From: Marinomonas transparens
GTDB lineage: Bacteria; Pseudomonadota; Gammaproteobacteria; Pseudomonadales; Marinomonadaceae
Length of the DNA stretch: 64,000 bases
Direction of reading: 5' to 3'
Assembly: GCF_016463975.1 (NCBI RefSeq)
Contig: NZ_JAEMNX010000002.1
Coordinates: forward strand, 1-64,000
Shown here: in pieces, positions 25,633 to 34,671 of the stretch
Layout of the letters: every line of letters starts with the position of its first letter
Numbering within the stretch: position 1 is the first letter of the stretch
Translations under genes and position numbers: made by a program
Notes under the pieces: model-generated
The model's database searches: none
The model's input: only the letters and a program-made list of their open reading frames with translations
What the model was told of the DNA's origin: nothing

Positions 25633-26067
25633 TCAAGCAATCTGCTTTTCCAAATAAGCCTTAAATGCTGACCCAAAAAAGTGATTCCAGCCAGAATTAC
25701 AAATGCTATAGCAATTTACTTCTGGAGTTAACCCAACATGAGTGAAATGAACATCCGTATTTTCACCCTTACCAATAATGTTGAACCGTAATGTCGTATT
25801 TTCCCACTCCTTCCTCATTTCCGGAGTTGTAACTGGGTGAATATGGTCTGCTTGATAGCAAAACAGTTCGACGAGTCTATTTGCTTCTAGCTTAACAACT
25901 TCAAAAGACCATGTAGTGCCATCTTCAAATTTTGCTGTTGTTTTATCCCCAATTTTATCTACTGTAGATGTCATATCAGTCCACCAATTTGACATCTCTT
26001 TTGTTAGCGCATCAAAAACACGCTTCGGGGTGACTTTGACTGTTATTGTATGTTCGTAATTTTTCAC
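25633..26067 (-). CDS. SRPBCC (AHSA1/START-like) domain protein (cassette gene)
   Basis: 144-aa soluble protein with the START/AHSA1-like helix-grip fold. It opens HTITVKVTPKRVFDALTKEM followed by SNWWTDM, then TTWSFEVVKLEANRLVELF, and ends with GWNHFFGSAFKAYLEK. The start is a GTG at 26065-26067 with AGAGGAA upstream. It is divergent from an HxlR regulator within the same cassette, a pairing often seen for AHSA1-type proteins. Ligand unknown. Its stop lies 10 bp before its attC. Confidence 0.83.
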   Translation of the reverse strand: MKNYEHTITVKVTPKRVFDALTKEMSNWWTDMTSTVDKIGDKTTAKFEDGTTWSFEVVKLEANRLVELFCYQADHIHPVTTPEMRKEWENTTLRFNIIGKGENTDVHFTHVGLTPEVNCYSICNSGWNHFFGSAFKAYLEKQIA

Positions 26068-26100
26068 TATTGATTCCTCTTCTGTATTGGAGAAAACAAT

Positions 26101-26116
26101 ATACTTAAATCAGTAT
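26101..26116. promoter_or_regulatory. candidate HxlR operator in the divergent cassette promoter
   Basis: Inverted repeat ATACT-N6-AGTAT midway between the divergent SRPBCC and HxlR genes, in a very AT-rich stretch that includes TATAAT-like -10 candidates on both strands. HxlR-type dimers bind such short palindromes. Confidence 0.45.
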
Positions 26117-26186
26117 GATAATATAAGTAGGCAATAATTTAGTATATAGTATGGTTTTTAATACTATTGTGGTTGAAGGTCGACCT

Positions 26187-26525
26187 ATGACATCGAGAAA
26201 AGAAACAACGCAATCCGCCGAAAGGACGCTATGTCCAATGCCTCAGATAGCAAAACTCATTGGAGGAAAATGGAAATTAATTGTGCTGCAAATTTTGATT
26301 TTTCATGGAACTCACAGATTCAATGAGTTACGCAGGAAGATCGAAGGCATCACTCAAGCTATGCTTACAAACCAGTTAAGAGCACTGGAAGAGGATGGAT
26401 TAATATCGAGAAAAGTATACGCGGAAGTTCCTCCACGCGTTGAGTACTCTGCTACGCAAAAAGCAATGGATTTAAATGAAATGTTTGAAGCCATGCATCG
26501 CTGGTGGGTTACGTATGAAGGCTAA
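26187..26525 (+). CDS. HxlR family transcriptional regulator (cassette gene)
   Basis: 112-aa winged-helix regulator. It has a cysteine in the usual place before the wing (TLCPMPQIAKLIGGKWKLIV), then RFNELRRKIEGITQAMLTNQ, LRALEEDGLISR and PPRVEYSAT, all standard HxlR features. AAGG eight bases before the ATG at 26187 favours this start over an ATG at 26151. It runs against the cassette direction, sharing a promoter region with the SRPBCC gene. Its stop TAA is part of the boundary of the neighbouring attC. Confidence 0.88.
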   Translation: MTSRKETTQSAERTLCPMPQIAKLIGGKWKLIVLQILIFHGTHRFNELRRKIEGITQAMLTNQLRALEEDGLISRKVYAEVPPRVEYSATQKAMDLNEMFEAMHRWWVTYEG

Positions 26526-26580
26526 CGCCCGCGTAATAGGCGCGAGCTTGCGAGCGTCCTAATTGACGCGTTTGTTACGT
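26520..26580 (-). repeat. attC site of the two-gene Zn-ribbon/membrane cassette
   Basis: 61-bp classic short attC. On the minus strand it begins ACGTAACAAACGCGTC and ends CGCGGGCGTTAGC, with arms GACGC/GCGTC-type pairing and the inner stem GGACGCTCGC/GCGAGC. The stop of the preceding gene is 3 bp away. Confidence 0.92.
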
Positions 26581-26582
26581 GT

Positions 26583-27056
26583 TTACAGCGTGGGATATAC
26601 GAGCTTTTCATTATAATTGTGCGCATCATCTTCCCAAACTATGCGAATAACATGCTTACTTTTCGTTCCCATGTGAACAGATGCAATCAACTCTACAGAC
26701 TGAAACTTTTCCATAGATTCTAGGGGGAACTTTTCATCTACATCGGATTGCATAAGCACATCATTGCCTTCGGGAAACTCTAGCCTAATATTCCGCGCAG
26801 TGGCGCTCCCCTTGTTCCAAACCTTTAGCCTGTGCTTATTGCTGCCTAGTTTTACAAATGAAGCACCCAAATCAGCTTTTTTACCACTTGCAGCTTCACT
26901 TTCTTCCTTTTCGAGCAGCAGGTTATTTAGCTTTTCTTGGCTTTCGATTAGGGATTTCTGTTTTTCATTGAAACTGGTAGTACGCCAAGTTGCATAAGCT
27001 GACATTAGCAGTGCAAAACCAGCAATAATGTCACCGGCATCAACTGTTATAGGCAT
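26583..27056 (-). CDS. hypothetical membrane-anchored protein (cassette gene)
   Basis: 157-aa protein with one N-terminal membrane segment (about residues 7-24, DIIAGFALLMSAYATW), then a coiled-coil region (EKQKSLIESQEKLNNLLLEK) and a C-terminal beta-rich domain (HRLKVWNKGSATARNIRLEF). The C-terminal domain looks like the Ig-like or extracellular domain found in many small phage/integron proteins. It starts in a TAATG overlap with the Zn-ribbon gene, so both share a cassette and are coupled. Function unknown. Confidence 0.65.
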   Translation of the reverse strand: MPITVDAGDIIAGFALLMSAYATWRTTSFNEKQKSLIESQEKLNNLLLEKEESEAASGKKADLGASFVKLGSNKHRLKVWNKGSATARNIRLEFPEGNDVLMQSDVDEKFPLESMEKFQSVELIASVHMGTKSKHVIRIVWEDDAHNYNEKLVYPTL

Positions 27057-27343
27057 TACTTAATCCTTATGTTTTTGCTGCCTCTAAAGGCTTTCTTTAG
27101 CGAAGCTTTAAGCTCCTTTGCTAGATCTTCAGTAACTTGCTTGCCTATTTCAGAAACATGCTCTTGGATATTCTCACTGTTTTCATGAATTAGCTCGTCC
27201 TTGGTAAGCTCACGACCACAAGACGCACATTTAGCCAGCTCAATGGTTTCATCAACGCCTTGCTCATATTCATATTCATAGTCAGTGCAACCACAAGTGG
27301 GGCATTGCAAGCCAATACTTCTTTGATATTTCTCATCCTTCAT
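27056..27343 (-). CDS. small zinc-ribbon protein (cassette gene)
   Basis: 95-aa protein with two CxxC pairs, CPTCG (residue 14) and CASCG (about 39), forming a zinc ribbon, followed by an acidic and then basic helix ending RGSKNIRIK. It resembles the putative zinc-binding proteins named ECs_2282 family (from memory of the pattern). It is translationally coupled (TAATG) to the membrane protein in the same cassette, which suggests they act together. Function unknown. Confidence 0.68.
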   Translation of the reverse strand: MKDEKYQRSIGLQCPTCGCTDYEYEYEQGVDETIELAKCASCGRELTKDELIHENSENIQEHVSEIGKQVTEDLAKELKASLKKAFRGSKNIRIK

Positions 27344-27367
27344 AAGTTAACTCCATTCTTATTGGAC

Positions 27368-27484
27368 ACGTAACGCCTTGCTAATGGGTGTGCCATTGGA
27401 ACGGGACGATTGCGCAATAATGAGCGAAGCGAATGCACAAACGGCCCGTGGAGATGGCACATCCCTTTGAGCAACTTGTTAGCT
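27368..27484 (-). repeat. attC site of the rightmost cassette
   Basis: 117-bp site. The minus strand begins GCTAACAAGTTGCTC and ends AGCAAGGCGTTACGT. The arms CAAAGGGATGTGCCAT and ATGGCACACCCATTAGC pair almost fully, giving the long folded structure of VCR-like sites. The stop of the preceding gene (TAA at 27479-27481) is made by the attC TAACAA box itself. Confidence 0.93.
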
Positions 27485-27937
27485 GATTTTTGCATATTTA
27501 AGTTTTAACCGTTTGTGGCGATGGGTAAATATTGAACGATAAACCGGTTTTAATAAAGAGCCCAACAAACCTATTTTGTTTTTGTAGCCCACGACATCTT
27601 TGACGTTTGCACCCGAACCATTTTTTGTAATCGTGCGCTCATGCGACCACACACTATTGAACAAAGAACTCGAAGACTCGATAAACCCACTGCTATTTAT
27701 TGATAAAAGTTTGAACCGATGGCGGTCAATCGGGATAACGCCGAACAACGATATTGTGCTTGTAAATATTTCCTCGTTTACCGGCCATTGGGTGATTGCT
27801 TTTGAACCCCACTTTTCTGGTGCCGACATTTTAATCATGGGTGCTAATTCATAATTAACACCTGACATGGTAAACAAATCCTCTTTAAGAAGTTCAGGTT
27901 CTACAGGTAAAAATAATTCCATTTCAAAGGTTTGCAT
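27479..27937 (-). CDS. hypothetical SRPBCC-like protein (cassette gene)
   Basis: 152-aa soluble protein starting MQTFEMELFLPVEPELLKED. The pattern of an N-terminal strand-helix-strand, then GVNYELAPMIKM, DRHRFKLLSI and a C-terminal helix KPVYRSIFTHRHKRLKLKYA fits an SRPBCC/polyketide-cyclase-like fold, though no family is certain. AAGGAATATT precedes the ATG. It is the first cassette of the cluster in the reading direction. Confidence 0.68.
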   Translation of the reverse strand: MQTFEMELFLPVEPELLKEDLFTMSGVNYELAPMIKMSAPEKWGSKAITQWPVNEEIFTSTISLFGVIPIDRHRFKLLSINSSGFIESSSSLFNSVWSHERTITKNGSGANVKDVVGYKNKIGLLGSLLKPVYRSIFTHRHKRLKLKYAKIS

Positions 27938-28764
27938 AATATTCCTTCATACAGGTAACATTTTAATAGTGCGCACGCGCGTTTAGACAATTCCAAGACC
28001 TTCCCAAAAACCTTATAAATCATTGAATAATAAAAATTATATAAAGCTATTCACAAAAGCTAAAACTGGAAAAACGAGCATGCGCGTTATTTCACCTTTC
28101 TTTTAGGAAAGCACAGCCTGTTATTTCTGGTGCGAATATTTTTATTCATTGATACTAAAAGACTTTCCTATTTCCTACCAAAACAAAACGCGCACAAATT
28201 CGACTTTTTAAAAAATAAACTGTCTATGCGTACAGAAATAACGCGATTAAAAAACACTAATTAAAATCTCAAAAAATAGCGATTCAGGCCGTTTTTTCGA
28301 CACTCTGTAGAAGTCTTTTTTGGGAAGGGAAAAAGATAAGATAACTCGATAAGAAAAATCCATCTCGACAACATCACTCCTTAACTGATTGATAAACCTA
28401 CTATGTCACTAAAATCAAAGCCACAAAATAATTGTGTGTTTTTATTAACCAAATTAAAAGCGATTAGCCTTGCATGACTTTCAGCCCTTGCAGCCAAGAG
28501 AAAAGAACAACCCCATCTTCCGTCTTCCCCTTGTAAGACCAAAAAGACAAAAGGGGAAGAAACCTAGAAATTTGGCGTCTTTACCTTCTGCACCATCAAC
28601 GTTGAGAAAGTCAGTTCGACGTACTCTTTATCAAGAGACGGATTGCGCGACCATGAGCCGTTTCCGAATCCGTTAAAAATACTCTCTCTAAAAAATGAAA
28701 ACACAATTCATGCCTTACGTTATCAAACGTCTTGCTAAACCCGACATTTAGCCAAGCGAATCAG
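27938..28764. other. long AT-rich non-coding stretch right of the cassette cluster
   Basis: About 830 bp with no credible gene. It includes a GC-containing patch around 27966-27980 (GTGCGCACGCGCG) that may be a remnant of an att site, and a hairpin CTTCCCCTT/AAGGGGAAG at about 28526-28561. A 68-codon frame at 28470-28676 spans this hairpin and has no protein-like features. This is where an attI or integrase would be expected for a complete integron; neither is seen. Confidence 0.6.
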
Positions 28765-28925
28765 ACGTTTTGGGCTGAAAGTCCGACAAGCGAATTTTTG
28801 CTTTCCTTTAAACTAAAGTTTTGTGTCGCTGCTCTTTGTTCCAAGGTAAGAAGTTACCTGCTCAGCCTTTGCCTGAATTAAATAGCGGAATAAAGCTTAG
28901 GAATACAAAGCGCTTGAATGGAAAC
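28765..28925 (-). repeat. right arm of the long inverted repeat
   Basis: 161 bp that, reverse-complemented, matches 23988-24135 with about 85% identity by eye and an insertion of roughly 15 bp around 28824-28845. It ends about 110 bp before the FAA-hydrolase start, so it may carry that gene's promoter region. Confidence 0.85.
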
Positions 28926-29036
28926 CAGAGAAAAGTGCGACACCACGCCCTTGGTAATCAAGTACTGAAAATATGTTATTGGATATTATCGGCGCACCAC
29001 TTTAATCTATATGCAATTAGCGAAGGGATAGCCATT

Positions 29037-30224
29037 ATGTCGATCACACTCAGTAAACAAAACACACTACCTATTGACGCAAACCAAGCGACGCTTATTG
29101 GCCGGGCATGGGTGCCGGGCAATCCAGCAGGGCCATCGCCCATTGTTGTTCGCGATGGCAATGTTTTTGATATATCGACTCATTTTGCGACGCTGAGTGA
29201 ATTGCTAGAAATGGAAAATCCGTTAGACCACCTTAAGCCGATATCGGGAATGCCCCTGTGCAGCCTAGATGTGTTATTAGAAAACACCCATGAATCCCCC
29301 AATCCAAAGCAAGCCTACCTTCTCGCACCGGCCGATCTTCAAGTAATTAAAGCGGCAGGGGTTACTTTTGCGTCTAGCATGATTGAACGTGTTATTGAGG
29401 AACAGGCAGGCGGCGACCCATCTAAAGCGAAAGCCATACGCGCATTGGTGGAAGAAGTGATTGGCGATAACTTAAGCGCGGTGGTACCGGGTTCAGACAA
29501 AGCCATGCAACTGAAAGCCCTGCTTATTGAAAAAGGCATGTGGTCACAATATCTCGAAGTCGGCATTGGCCCAGATGCTGAAATTTTTACCAAAGCCCCC
29601 GTTTTATCAGCCATCGGCAGCGGTGGATTAGTCGGTATTCACCCCAAATCGGAATGGAATAACCCTGAGCCAGAAATTGTTCTCGCTGTTAATAGCAAAG
29701 GCAAGATACAAGGTGCAACGCTAGGAAACGATGTTAACCTGCGTGACTTTGAAGGCCGTAGTGCATTGTTATTAAGCAAAGCAAAAGACAACAACGCCTC
29801 CTGTGCCATCGGCCCTTTTATTCGACTGTTTGATGATCACTTCACTTTAGACGATGTACAGACTTGCGAGGTCACGCTTCAGGTTAAAGGCAGCGACGGT
29901 TATCTACTGCAAGGGTTATCGTCAATGGCTAAGATCAGCCGCAGCCCTGTAGACCTTGTTCAGCAAACCCTGAATGAAAACCACCAATACCCTGATGGTT
30001 TTTTGTTATTCCTAGGCACTCTCTTTTCACCGACTCAAGACCGTGATCACCCTGGCGGCGGTTTTACCCATAAATTAGACGATAGCGTGATGATTAGCAC
30101 AGCAAAAATTGGCTCGCTTTATAATACGGTCACCCACAGCAGCACGGCCAAACCGTGGGAGTTTGGTATCCGTTCACTGATCCATAATTTGGCTCAACGT
30201 GGTTTATTAACCGCCAAAAATTAA
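29037..30224 (+). CDS. fumarylacetoacetate hydrolase family protein
   Basis: 395-aa protein with an N-terminal domain (about 1-150) and a C-terminal FAH domain. Visible metal-site landmarks are Glu-rich GPDAEIFTKAPVLSAIGSGG, NNPEPEIVLAVNSKG (E-x-E) and GNDVNLRDFEGRSALLLSKAK, as in FAA hydrolases that cleave C-C bonds of 2-keto or beta-diketo acids. The start at 29037 has AAGGGA upstream; a longer frame to 28821 runs through repeat sequence and is rejected. It precedes a D-lactate dehydrogenase gene by 219 bp. Substrate unknown; some homologs act on sugar-acid or aromatic ring-cleavage products. Confidence 0.83.
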   Translation: MSITLSKQNTLPIDANQATLIGRAWVPGNPAGPSPIVVRDGNVFDISTHFATLSELLEMENPLDHLKPISGMPLCSLDVLLENTHESPNPKQAYLLAPADLQVIKAAGVTFASSMIERVIEEQAGGDPSKAKAIRALVEEVIGDNLSAVVPGSDKAMQLKALLIEKGMWSQYLEVGIGPDAEIFTKAPVLSAIGSGGLVGIHPKSEWNNPEPEIVLAVNSKGKIQGATLGNDVNLRDFEGRSALLLSKAKDNNASCAIGPFIRLFDDHFTLDDVQTCEVTLQVKGSDGYLLQGLSSMAKISRSPVDLVQQTLNENHQYPDGFLLFLGTLFSPTQDRDHPGGGFTHKLDDSVMISTAKIGSLYNTVTHSSTAKPWEFGIRSLIHNLAQRGLLTAKN

Positions 30225-30443
30225 GTGAGGGCCTTTGCGCGACGGCAGCGCGTAAAGGCTTTAGGTCATTAAAAATATCGATCTCTTGCCTCGACAATTG
30301 CTCCTGCATTATTCTTACGCCTATTATTCAAGGCGAGTATCCAATGTGAATACTGTCTCTATGGTCGAGGCTCAATAAAGCAGCACGCAACCTAGACAAT
30401 TCATACCTCTCCTCATTCCCTTATCTAAAAAACGAGTAGTTCA

Positions 30444-32144
30444 ATGGAAGCCGATAACCTTAATAGCCATGGTTTTTTAACCGCCCTGCAAAACATAGTA
30501 GATAAAAAGAACATCATTACCGATGAGAAAAAAGCCGCTGGCTATTCAAGAGGGTTTCGCTTTGGTGGCGGTAAAGTTTTGGCGGTTATTATTCCCAGTA
30601 GTCTCATTGAATTGTGGCGGGTGACTCAAGCCTGTGTGGCAGCCGATATTATTATGATCATGCAGGCGGCGAATACCGGTTTAACGGGTGGCTCTACCCC
30701 GCATGGTGAATACGACCGAAACGTCGTTATTATTAGCACCACCAAGCTGCAATCGATACAACTACTGGATGAAGGCAAGCAGGTGGTTTCTTTCCCCGGT
30801 AGCCGCCTTTATGAATTAGAAAAAGCCCTAGACGTTTATGATCGCGAACCCCATTCAGTGATTGGTTCATCCTGCATAGGGGCTTCCATTGTTGGAGGCG
30901 TATGCAACAATTCTGGCGGCGCTCTGGTTCAGCGTGGCCCGGCTTATACTGAAATGGCGTTGTATGCGCGCATTGATGAAAACCAGCAGTTAACCCTGAT
31001 TAACCACCTTGGTATTCACTTAGGGGAAGACCCTGAAGAGATACTCAATGCCTTAGAAAAACAAACCTACACAGACAGCGATATCGAATACCCAGAACGG
31101 GCGGCCAGCGATAATGAGTACCAAGAACGCGTCCGTGATGTGGATGCCGACACCCCTTCTCGCTTTAACAATGATGCGCGACGACTCTATGAAACCTCGG
31201 GCTGTGCTGGCAAGCTGATTGTCTTTGCCGTTCGTCTAGACACCTTCCCCAAGGTGAAAAAAGATCAGGTTTTCTATATCGGCACCAATAATACCGACAC
31301 CTTAACCAGCCTAAGACGTGACATTTTAAGTGGCTTTAAAAATCTGCCTGTTGCGGGGGAATATGTGCACCGTAGTTATTTTGATGTGTGTGATAAATAC
31401 GGCAAGGATTCCTTCATCGTGATACAAAAAACAGGCAGTGAAAACATGCCGAAGCTATTTGCTTTGAAGAACAAAGTGGATCGCATTTTCAATAAGTTCC
31501 CTTTTCTTCCTAGCAACCTATCAGACAAAATGCTTCAGGCCATTGCCTATTTGTTTCCAGATCATATTCCAAAGAAAATACGCCAGTATCGTGATCAATA
31601 TGAACATCACCTCATGTTGCATATGGCAGACGATGGCATCAATGAGGCGAAAGCCTACCTAAGTAAGTTCTTTGCAAGCAATGAAGGTGAGTATTTCGAA
31701 TGCACGGACGATGAAGGCAAACGCGCCTTTTTAAACCGCTTTGTCGCCGGTGGCGCAGCCAAACGCTATCACACATTGAATCCGCAATTCGGTAATTTGC
31801 TGTCTCTTGATATCGCCTTACGCCGCAATGAAACCGAATGGTTTGAGACCCTGCCCCCTGAAATAGATAACTTGATCATAGAAAAGCTGTATACCGGACA
31901 CTTTATGTGTCACGTCATGCATCAAGATTATTTCCTCAAACCGGGTGTGGATGAAAACGACGTAAAAGAGAAGCTCTTGGCCTTTTTGGATCAGAAAGGC
32001 GCTGAATACCCAGCGGAGCATAATGTTGGCCAGCTTTATAAAGCCAAAGCTCCCCTTAAAAAATTCTATCAAGAGAATGACCCAACCAATAGTTTGAACC
32101 CCGGCATAGGTAAAACAGCACGAGGCAAGCACTGGCAACACTAA
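30444..32144 (+). CDS. dld: quinone-dependent D-lactate dehydrogenase
   Basis: 566-aa FAD enzyme of the E. coli Dld type (571 aa), oxidising D-lactate to pyruvate with electrons to the quinone pool, peripheral on the inner membrane. The PCMH-type FAD site is seen in QAANTGLTGGSTP (about residue 75) and SSCIGASIVGGVCNNSGGAL (about 145). The C-terminal half has the Dld-specific membrane-binding and cap regions, ending NSLNPGIGKT. It is followed by a terminator. The FAA-hydrolase gene upstream may be co-regulated, but the gap contains a possible promoter. Confidence 0.93.
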   Translation: MEADNLNSHGFLTALQNIVDKKNIITDEKKAAGYSRGFRFGGGKVLAVIIPSSLIELWRVTQACVAADIIMIMQAANTGLTGGSTPHGEYDRNVVIISTTKLQSIQLLDEGKQVVSFPGSRLYELEKALDVYDREPHSVIGSSCIGASIVGGVCNNSGGALVQRGPAYTEMALYARIDENQQLTLINHLGIHLGEDPEEILNALEKQTYTDSDIEYPERAASDNEYQERVRDVDADTPSRFNNDARRLYETSGCAGKLIVFAVRLDTFPKVKKDQVFYIGTNNTDTLTSLRRDILSGFKNLPVAGEYVHRSYFDVCDKYGKDSFIVIQKTGSENMPKLFALKNKVDRIFNKFPFLPSNLSDKMLQAIAYLFPDHIPKKIRQYRDQYEHHLMLHMADDGINEAKAYLSKFFASNEGEYFECTDDEGKRAFLNRFVAGGAAKRYHTLNPQFGNLLSLDIALRRNETEWFETLPPEIDNLIIEKLYTGHFMCHVMHQDYFLKPGVDENDVKEKLLAFLDQKGAEYPAEHNVGQLYKAKAPLKKFYQENDPTNSLNPGIGKTARGKHWQH

Positions 32145-32197
32145 CATTGGCACTCACACTGATACTGGCACCGCCTAAGTTGAGCTAACATGACGCT

Positions 32198-32236
32198 AAA
32201 ATGACCGAGTCCATGAAAAGGGCGCGGTCATTTTTT
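32198..32236. terminator. terminator between dld and phosphoketolase
   Basis: Stem AAAATGACCG/CGGTCATTTT with a 17-base loop and a T-run on the plus strand. It serves dld, and on the minus strand could also end the phosphoketolase transcript. Confidence 0.7.
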
Positions 32237-32268
32237 AACAAATGAGCATCAGTGGCCGACTCATCGCC

Positions 32269-34671
32269 CTACTCACCGTCTTTACTTCCCCATCGCCAAT
32301 GGCGAATTTCGGGCATGTCTTCCCCATACTGGGTGATGTACTGGCGATGCTCTAGCAACTTATCATTCAGCCATTGCTTCAATTTAGCCCCTTCAGCGCC
32401 AGTTTGAGGCAGTCTATCAATGGCATCTATCGCCAAATGGAAGCGATCAAGATCATTCAGTACTGTCATGTCGAAAGGCGTGGTGATGGTGCCTTCCTCT
32501 TTGTAACCCCGCACATGGATATTGTGATGATTAGTGCGACGGTAGGTGAGTTTGTGAATCAATGATGGATACGCATGAAAAGCAAACACCACAGGCTTGT
32601 CTTGAGTAAACAAGGCATCAAATGCGTCGTCGCTCAAGCCATGGGGGTGTTCCGCTTCAGGTTGTAGTTTCATTAGGTCAACCACGTTCACGACGCGGAT
32701 TTTTAGGCTCGGTAAATGTTCCCGTAGAATCGACACAGCGGCTAAGGTTTCCAAGGTCGGAACATCGCCACTACAGGCCATGACGAGGTCCGTTTCCGCG
32801 ATGCTATCCGTATCTTCAAGCGGGCCATTTTCATCATTGCTGGCCCACGGCCAAATGCCAATCCCAGCGCGGCAATGTTTAACGGCAGTGTCCATATCCA
32901 GCCATTGAGGTGCTGGATGCTTACCTGCTACCACCACATTGACATAGTGTCGGCTGCGAAGGCAGTGGTCCATTACCGAGAGCAAGCAGTTCGCATCCGG
33001 TGGCAGGTAGACCCTCACCACCTCCGATTTTTTATTCACCACATGATCGATAAACCCTGGATCTTGATGGGAAAAACCATTGTGATCTTGACGCCAAACA
33101 TGGGACGCCAGCAAATAATTAAGGGAGGCTATTTTGGCGCGCCAAGGTATCTCTGCGGTGATTTTTAACCACTTCGCATGCTGATTAAACATGGAATCAA
33201 TAATGTGAATAAAGGCTTCATAGCAATTAAACAGGCCATGCCGTCCGGTGAGTAAGTAACCTTCTAGCCAGCCCTGACATTGATGTTCGCTGAGCATTTC
33301 CATCACTCGGCCGCTCGGAGCAAGGTATTCATCATTGCTCTGCGTTGTGCCTGTCCATTGTCGCTCAGTCATTTCAAACAAAGCCCCTAGACCATTCGAA
33401 ATGGTTTCATCTGGGCCAAACACACGGAAGTTACACAGGGCTTCATTGAGTTTCACCACATCCCGTAAAAACGGCCCAAGTAGATGAGTATCACCAATAC
33501 CTTGCACGCCGGGGGTCGCGACCTCACAGGCATAATCACGGTAATCTGGCAGAGGTAAATCTTCTAACAGAACACCGCCATTCGCATGGGGATTTGCCCC
33601 CATGCGACGCTTTCCCTCTGGGGCCAATGCCGCCAACTCTGGCAACAAACGTCCGGCGCTATCAAACAGTTCTTGGGGGCGATAACTGCGTAACCAGTCT
33701 TCTAATAATGCTAAATGCTCTGGGTGCTTTGCTGGGTGAGACAGGGGCACCTGATGGGAATGAAAGGTGTCTTCAATTGGCACGCCATCGACCTCTTTAG
33801 GACCTGTCCAACCTTTCGGAGAGCGGAGAATAATCATCGGCCAACGGGGACGTGTAAAGGTGTCACTACGGCTGGCATTCAGCTTAATATCTTTTATCTC
33901 GGCAACAGCGGTATCCAGCGCGGTCGCCATGGCCTCATGCATTAACTTAGGGTCATCGCCTTCAACAAAAATAGGGTTCCAACCATAGCCACGGAACAAC
34001 TGTTCCAATTCTTCATGGCTAATGCGCGCAAGGATGGTCGGGTTCGCAATCTTATAGCCGTTTAGATGCAAAATGGGCAATACCACCCCGTCACTCACCG
34101 GGTTTAAAAACTTATTGGAATGCCAAGCGGCCGCCAGTGGCCCGGTTTCCGCTTCGCCATCGCCTACCACACAAGCCACAATCAACTCAGGGTTATCAAA
34201 TACCGCACCAAAGGAATGGCTTAATGAATAACCCAGTTCACCGCCCTCATGGATAGAACCGGGGCACTCTGGGGAGGCATGACTGGGGATGCCACCGGGA
34301 AAGGAGAATTGCTGAAACAACTTTTGTAACCCGGCCGTGTCTTGGCTTATCTCAGGATAAATTTCACTGTAAGTGCCTTCAAGGTAGGTATGAGAAACCA
34401 CCGCTGGGCCGCCGTGACCGGGGCCAGAAACATAAATCATGCTTAGGTCATGTTGCTTGATGATGCGATTCAAATGCACATAAATAAAATTCTGGCCCGG
34501 CGTGGTTCCCCAATGGCCTAATAACATTTTTTTGATATCTTCGAGGACTAATGGCCGAGTTAATAACGGATTGTCATGTAGGTAAATCTGCCCAACCGAC
34601 AGATAATTACTCGCCCGCCAGTACCTGTCCATTAAATCCAATTGATCTGCTGTCAGAGTGGTCACTTGCAT
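32269..34671 (-). CDS. phosphoketolase
   Basis: 800-aa ThDP enzyme that splits xylulose-5-phosphate and/or fructose-6-phosphate to acetyl phosphate and an aldose phosphate. It has the XFP landmarks [20 protein letters not shown] (about residue 58), the ThDP motif [20 protein letters not shown] (about 178), [11 protein letters not shown] (about 425), and the [18 protein letters not shown] region. Length is full for the family. It is monocistronic. Alone (no acetate kinase nearby) it is probably a side route from pentose phosphates to acetyl phosphate. Confidence 0.93.
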   Translation of the reverse strand: MQVTTLTADQLDLMDRYWRASNYLSVGQIYLHDNPLLTRPLVLEDIKKMLLGHWGTTPGQNFIYVHLNRIIKQHDLSMIYVSGPGHGGPAVVSHTYLEGTYSEIYPEISQDTAGLQKLFQQFSFPGGIPSHASPECPGSIHEGGELGYSLSHSFGAVFDNPELIVACVVGDGEAETGPLAAAWHSNKFLNPVSDGVVLPILHLNGYKIANPTILARISHEELEQLFRGYGWNPIFVEGDDPKLMHEAMATALDTAVAEIKDIKLNASRSDTFTRPRWPMIILRSPKGWTGPKEVDGVPIEDTFHSHQVPLSHPAKHPEHLALLEDWLRSYRPQELFDSAGRLLPELAALAPEGKRRMGANPHANGGVLLEDLPLPDYRDYACEVATPGVQGIGDTHLLGPFLRDVVKLNEALCNFRVFGPDETISNGLGALFEMTERQWTGTTQSNDEYLAPSGRVMEMLSEHQCQGWLEGYLLTGRHGLFNCYEAFIHIIDSMFNQHAKWLKITAEIPWRAKIASLNYLLASHVWRQDHNGFSHQDPGFIDHVVNKKSEVVRVYLPPDANCLLSVMDHCLRSRHYVNVVVAGKHPAPQWLDMDTAVKHCRAGIGIWPWASNDENGPLEDTDSIAETDLVMACSGDVPTLETLAAVSILREHLPSLKIRVVNVVDLMKLQPEAEHPHGLSDDAFDALFTQDKPVVFAFHAYPSLIHKLTYRRTNHHNIHVRGYKEEGTITTPFDMTVLNDLDRFHLAIDAIDRLPQTGAEGAKLKQWLNDKLLEHRQYITQYGEDMPEIRHWRWGSKDGE

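Larger units (their letters stand above)
24330..27937 (-). mobile_element. integron gene-cassette cluster without integrase (CALIN)
   Basis: Five cassettes read on the minus strand, each ending in an attC site that starts TAACAA and ends GCGTTAG or GCGTTA: attC at 27368-27484, 26520-26580, 25507-25623 and 24785-24831, plus a truncated one near 24322-24346. Gene stops fall inside or within 10 bp of the attC starts, as in true cassettes. No tyrosine recombinase gene or recognisable attI is present in the window, so this is a CALIN in the sense used for attC clusters lacking an integrase. Insertion, or loss of the integrase, cannot be told apart here. Confidence 0.85.

Noticed and set aside
27966-28090. 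A sixth attC site right of the first cassette (CGCGCGTTTAGAC, GCGCGTTAT)
   Set aside because: Core-like words are present but the arms do not pair and the boxes do not match the RYYYAAC/GTTRRRY pattern well.
28470-28676. 68-codon plus-strand frame right of the cassette cluster
   Set aside because: It spans a hairpin and low-complexity lysine/proline-rich sequence and has no ribosome site, so it is likely chance.
27938-28764. Complete integron with integrase and attI
   Set aside because: No tyrosine recombinase frame on either strand and no attI-like site next to the first cassette.
28821-29036. N-terminal extension of the FAA hydrolase
   Set aside because: The 72 extra codons lie in the inverted-repeat sequence, are Lys/Arg rich and have no ribosome site; the ATG at 29037 does.
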